Shown here: positions 21,237 through 23,514 of the stretch, one piece after another | Numbering within the stretch: position 1 is the first letter of the stretch | Layout: each line of letters begins with the position of its first letter | Assembly (NCBI GenBank): GCA_040381535.1 | Contig: JBEIHF010000027.1 | Location: forward strand, 1-23,514 | Length of the DNA: 23,514 nucleotides | Source: Micavibrio_A sp040381535 | GTDB taxonomy: Bacteria > Pseudomonadota > Alphaproteobacteria > Micavibrionales > Micavibrionaceae | Reading direction: 5' to 3' | Notes under the pieces: model-generated | What the model was told of the DNA's origin: nothing | Seen by the model: the letters and a program-made list of their open reading frames with translations, nothing else | Databases searched by the model: none | Program-made: the position numbers and the translations under genes

Positions 21237-22701
21237 GGTTCCCGTTTCTAGCCCTAAAACCGGTCTTTGGAAATACCTGATACTCGGCGCGGCGTTATTG
21301 CTCGGCGGTTGTTCCACCAACCCTGCGACGGGCGAACAGCAATTTACGGGTTTGTTGCCTGCAGGACAAGAAGTCTCTATCGGTGCCACTGAGCATGAAA
21401 AGGTTCAGCAGACCTACGGGCAATTTATCACGGGTCCCATCGCCGAATACGTCAATCGCATCGGCCAGAAGGTCGCCGCAGGAACTGAGAGATCCGACGT
21501 TCAATATAAATTCTATGTAATCGATTCCCCCATCGTGAATGCCTTTGCCATTCCGGGCGGATATATCTATGTATCGCGTGGGCTTTTATCCTTGGCAAAT
21601 TCCGAAGCGGAAATGGCAGGCGTGATCGCGCATGAAATCGGCCACATTACGGCGCGCCACGCCGCGGAACGTATGTCGCATGGTGTACTGGCAGGATTGG
21701 GCGCGGCGGTATTGTCCGCGGCAACCGGCAGCAGTGCAGTGGGCCAGATCGCGAATGTCGGCTCCGATCTTTACATCAAATCCTATTCACGCGGTCAGGA
21801 AACGCAAGCGGACGAGCTCGGCGTGCGCTATCTAGCAACGGCGGGATATGATCCGAACGCGATGGCATCTTTCCTGAAATCTCTGGATGCGCAAACCAAA
21901 CTTGATCAAAAAATTGCAGGCGCCAGCGAAGGCGCGGGATTCAATTATTTCTCGACCCACCCTGTTACGGGTGATCGTGTAACGCACGCATTGGCACTGG
22001 CTGTGAATTATGGCGGCGGCGCGAAGGTTAATAACCGCGATGTGTATCTGTCCATGATCAACGGGCTTACATATGGGGATTCCGAAGCTCAGGGCTTCGT
22101 GCGCGGAAACAATTTCTACCATCCGAAAATGGGTTTTACCTTCAGTGTTCCGCAAGGATTTGAAATCCAGAACAATCCGAATGAACTGATAGCGGCCTCC
22201 AAAGACGGTTCCATCATCATTCTCGATGCGGGCAGGGACGATCAGGGGCGCGATCCTTTGCGCTATCTCACCGAAAACTGGATGAAAAACAAACCATCCT
22301 CAGCACAGGCTGAAAATATCACGATCAACGGCATGCCGGCCGCCACCGCTGCCTTTGCCGGCACGGCGAACGGCACACCGGTTATCATCCGCGTCGTGGC
22401 GATTCAATGGAAACTGGGGCAATTCTTCCGCTTCCAGATGGCCATCCCTCAAGCCGCGGGCACGGCGGCTGTTGAAAATATGAAACGCACGACTTACTCT
22501 TTCCGCGCGATGAGTGAATCCGAACGTGCATCCGTCCACGCTTTGAAAGTCCGCACCTTTACCGCAGCCAGCGAAAGTCTGGCACAGGCGGCCGCGCGCA
22601 TGGCGTTCCCGTCGCACAAGGAAGAACGCTTCGCCGTTCTGAACGGTCTAGGCGGCAACTGGCTGACATCGGGCCAAATCTACAAAGTCATCACGGAGTA
22701 A
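21235..22701 (+). CDS. M48 family metalloprotease, lipoprotein
   Basis: A 488-residue zinc metalloprotease of the periplasm or outer membrane, in the M48B class with BepA/LoiP-type quality-control proteases. The N-terminus is a lipoprotein signal with L-L-G-G-C (Cys26 lipidated). The zinc motif is HEIGH (133-137), preceded by NAFAIPGGYIYVSRGLL; the third ligand is probably Glu189 in RGQETQADELG. FSTHPVTGDR (239-248) is the usual late motif. Residues about 290-488 are an extra beta-rich domain (FYHPKMGFTFSVPQGFE) seen in some alphaproteobacterial members. AAGGAG lies ten bases before the ATG at 21235; the longer open frame upstream lies over the divergent gene. It is followed after two bases by the solute-binding-like gene. 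Confidence 0.93.
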   Translation: MVPVSSPKTGLWKYLILGAALLLGGCSTNPATGEQQFTGLLPAGQEVSIGATEHEKVQQTYGQFITGPIAEYVNRIGQKVAAGTERSDVQYKFYVIDSPIVNAFAIPGGYIYVSRGLLSLANSEAEMAGVIAHEIGHITARHAAERMSHGVLAGLGAAVLSAATGSSAVGQIANVGSDLYIKSYSRGQETQADELGVRYLATAGYDPNAMASFLKSLDAQTKLDQKIAGASEGAGFNYFSTHPVTGDRVTHALALAVNYGGGAKVNNRDVYLSMINGLTYGDSEAQGFVRGNNFYHPKMGFTFSVPQGFEIQNNPNELIAASKDGSIIILDAGRDDQGRDPLRYLTENWMKNKPSSAQAENITINGMPAATAAFAGTANGTPVIIRVVAIQWKLGQFFRFQMAIPQAAGTAAVENMKRTTYSFRAMSESERASVHALKVRTFTAASESLAQAAARMAFPSHKEERFAVLNGLGGNWLTSGQIYKVITE

Positions 22702-22703
22702 CC

Positions 22704-23486
22704 ATGCGCTTTATATTGGCACTATTAGCACTTGTCGCTTTTTCGGGTCAGGTATTGGCCGCGGATGCGGTCGCCGAACGCGTTCGCAAAAATCAGGAAA
22801 TCAATTGCGGCGTCTATGTGCTGGGCACGATCTTTTCCTATGATCGGGAAGGAAAGCCGAGCGGATTTACAACGGACCTGATGAATGAAATCGGCGAGCG
22901 CACGGGCAAGAAAATCAAATACACCGAGATATCAAGTTTCGCGACCTTGTTCGAAGATTTGAATGTCGGGCATTACGACATGCTGTGCGCACCGCTTCTG
23001 GTTTTGCCTGCATCGTTGATGAAGGGTATGCCGGGCCGTTTCATCATGGAAGATCCCATAAATATCTATGCTGATGCTACGGCCGATTTAACGGGCATCA
23101 CATCGTTCGAACAACTGAACGACCAAAAATACACGTTTGTCGGGATGGATGGCGAATTGGGCGCTATATACGCGCCCAAACTGTTTCCGAAGGCGAAGCT
23201 CAATCTTCTGCCGATGGGCGCAACCCCTTCGAATATGATGATGGAAGTGCACACGAAGAAGGCTAATTTTTTAATTTTGTCGCGTCTTGCTTACAATGCG
23301 TATGAAAAGGCCAACCCCGGCAAACTCAAACAAGTGACGGACAAATCCTTGCTCGACACATCCGTGCGGTTGTTCTTTCCCGATGGCGCAACGACGCTCA
23401 AATCCAATATCGATGTGGTGATTGAAGACATGACCCGTGACGGCACGTTGGAAAAGCTTTTAAAGCAGCACGGACTGAAGGAATAA
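22704..23486 (+). CDS. periplasmic solute-binding protein-like (family 3)
   Basis: A 260-residue protein with a cleavable signal peptide (MRFILALLALVAFSGQVLA, then A-D-A) and the two-lobe fold pattern of bacterial extracellular solute-binding family 3 proteins: FTTDLMNEIGERTGKKIKY (about 54-72), a hinge segment near Y-D-M-L-C-A-P, then TSFEQLNDQKYTFVGMDGEL and a C-terminal MTRDGTLEKLLKQHG. No ABC permease or ATPase gene is nearby, so it may be an orphan binding protein or a sensor partner. GGAG within the end of the M48 gene lies five bases before the ATG and only two bases separate the two genes, so they are surely one operon. The bases after the stop begin what may be a terminator cut off by the window edge. 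Confidence 0.85.
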   Translation: MRFILALLALVAFSGQVLAADAVAERVRKNQEINCGVYVLGTIFSYDREGKPSGFTTDLMNEIGERTGKKIKYTEISSFATLFEDLNVGHYDMLCAPLLVLPASLMKGMPGRFIMEDPINIYADATADLTGITSFEQLNDQKYTFVGMDGELGAIYAPKLFPKAKLNLLPMGATPSNMMMEVHTKKANFLILSRLAYNAYEKANPGKLKQVTDKSLLDTSVRLFFPDGATTLKSNIDVVIEDMTRDGTLEKLLKQHGLKE

Positions 23487-23514
23487 AAAAACGACCCGGA
23501 GGGGCTGCCGTGCC

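Overview
The window looks like a gene-dense, mid-GC (about half G+C by eye) chromosomal segment of an alphaproteobacterium. The evidence is gene order: ffh-rpsP-rimM-trmD-rplS followed by leuC on the minus strand, dapF/mtaB/ftsY on the plus strand, and a DUF2336 protein, a family found mostly in Alphaproteobacteria. I see no rRNA, tRNA, transposase, integrase or CRISPR array. A Rhodospirillales- or Micavibrio-like host is possible, but I cannot fix the lineage from sequence alone.

Region by region. 1-930 holds the 5' end of an unknown gene, a low-affinity iron-permease-family gene broken by two compensating frameshifts, and a 43-residue Gln/Pro-rich peptide gene. 939-2342 is leuC (leucine synthesis). 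2511-2966 is a small plus-strand pair of cysteine-containing unknown ORFs ending at a clear terminator. 3041-7074 is the minus-strand translation and secretion operon ffh-rpsP-rimM-trmD-rplS; a GNRA-loop hairpin sits at the rimM start and a long palindrome lies upstream of ffh. 7145-7510 holds a candidate small RNA with its own promoter and terminator, and a degraded small gene. 7624-13202 carries an unknown protein, dapF, a small lipoprotein, a small membrane protein, mtaB, an opposed DUF1826-like gene, ftsY and a small downstream ORF. 13295-14377 is a convergent pair of unknowns, one resembling the C-terminal half of a trypsin-fold protease. 14532-17763 carries amn, a disordered small protein and a DUF2336 protein. 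17833-21236 is a minus-strand run: a nuclease-fold gene with a frameshift, a proline iminopeptidase, pgk and a small membrane protein. 21235-23486 is a plus-strand pair: an M48 lipoprotein metalloprotease and a periplasmic solute-binding-like protein.

How genes work together. Ffh and FtsY, both encoded here, are the two GTPases of the signal recognition particle pathway. RimM, TrmD, S16 and L19 are ribosome and tRNA maturation components in the classical operon. MtaB and TrmD both modify position 37 of tRNAs. The M48 protease, the solute-binding-like protein and the nuclease-fold protein all carry export signals and form an envelope cluster arranged around overlapping divergent start codons.

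The most notable points are: the candidate sRNA upstream of ffh; start codons of divergent genes sharing two bases at 21235-21236; a nuclease-fold protein whose catalytic residues look replaced and whose frame breaks in a C run; three broken genes that could be real decay or homopolymer sequencing errors; and oppositely charged tails on ribosomal proteins S16 and L19. No obviously new multi-gene system stands out; most of the window is housekeeping.
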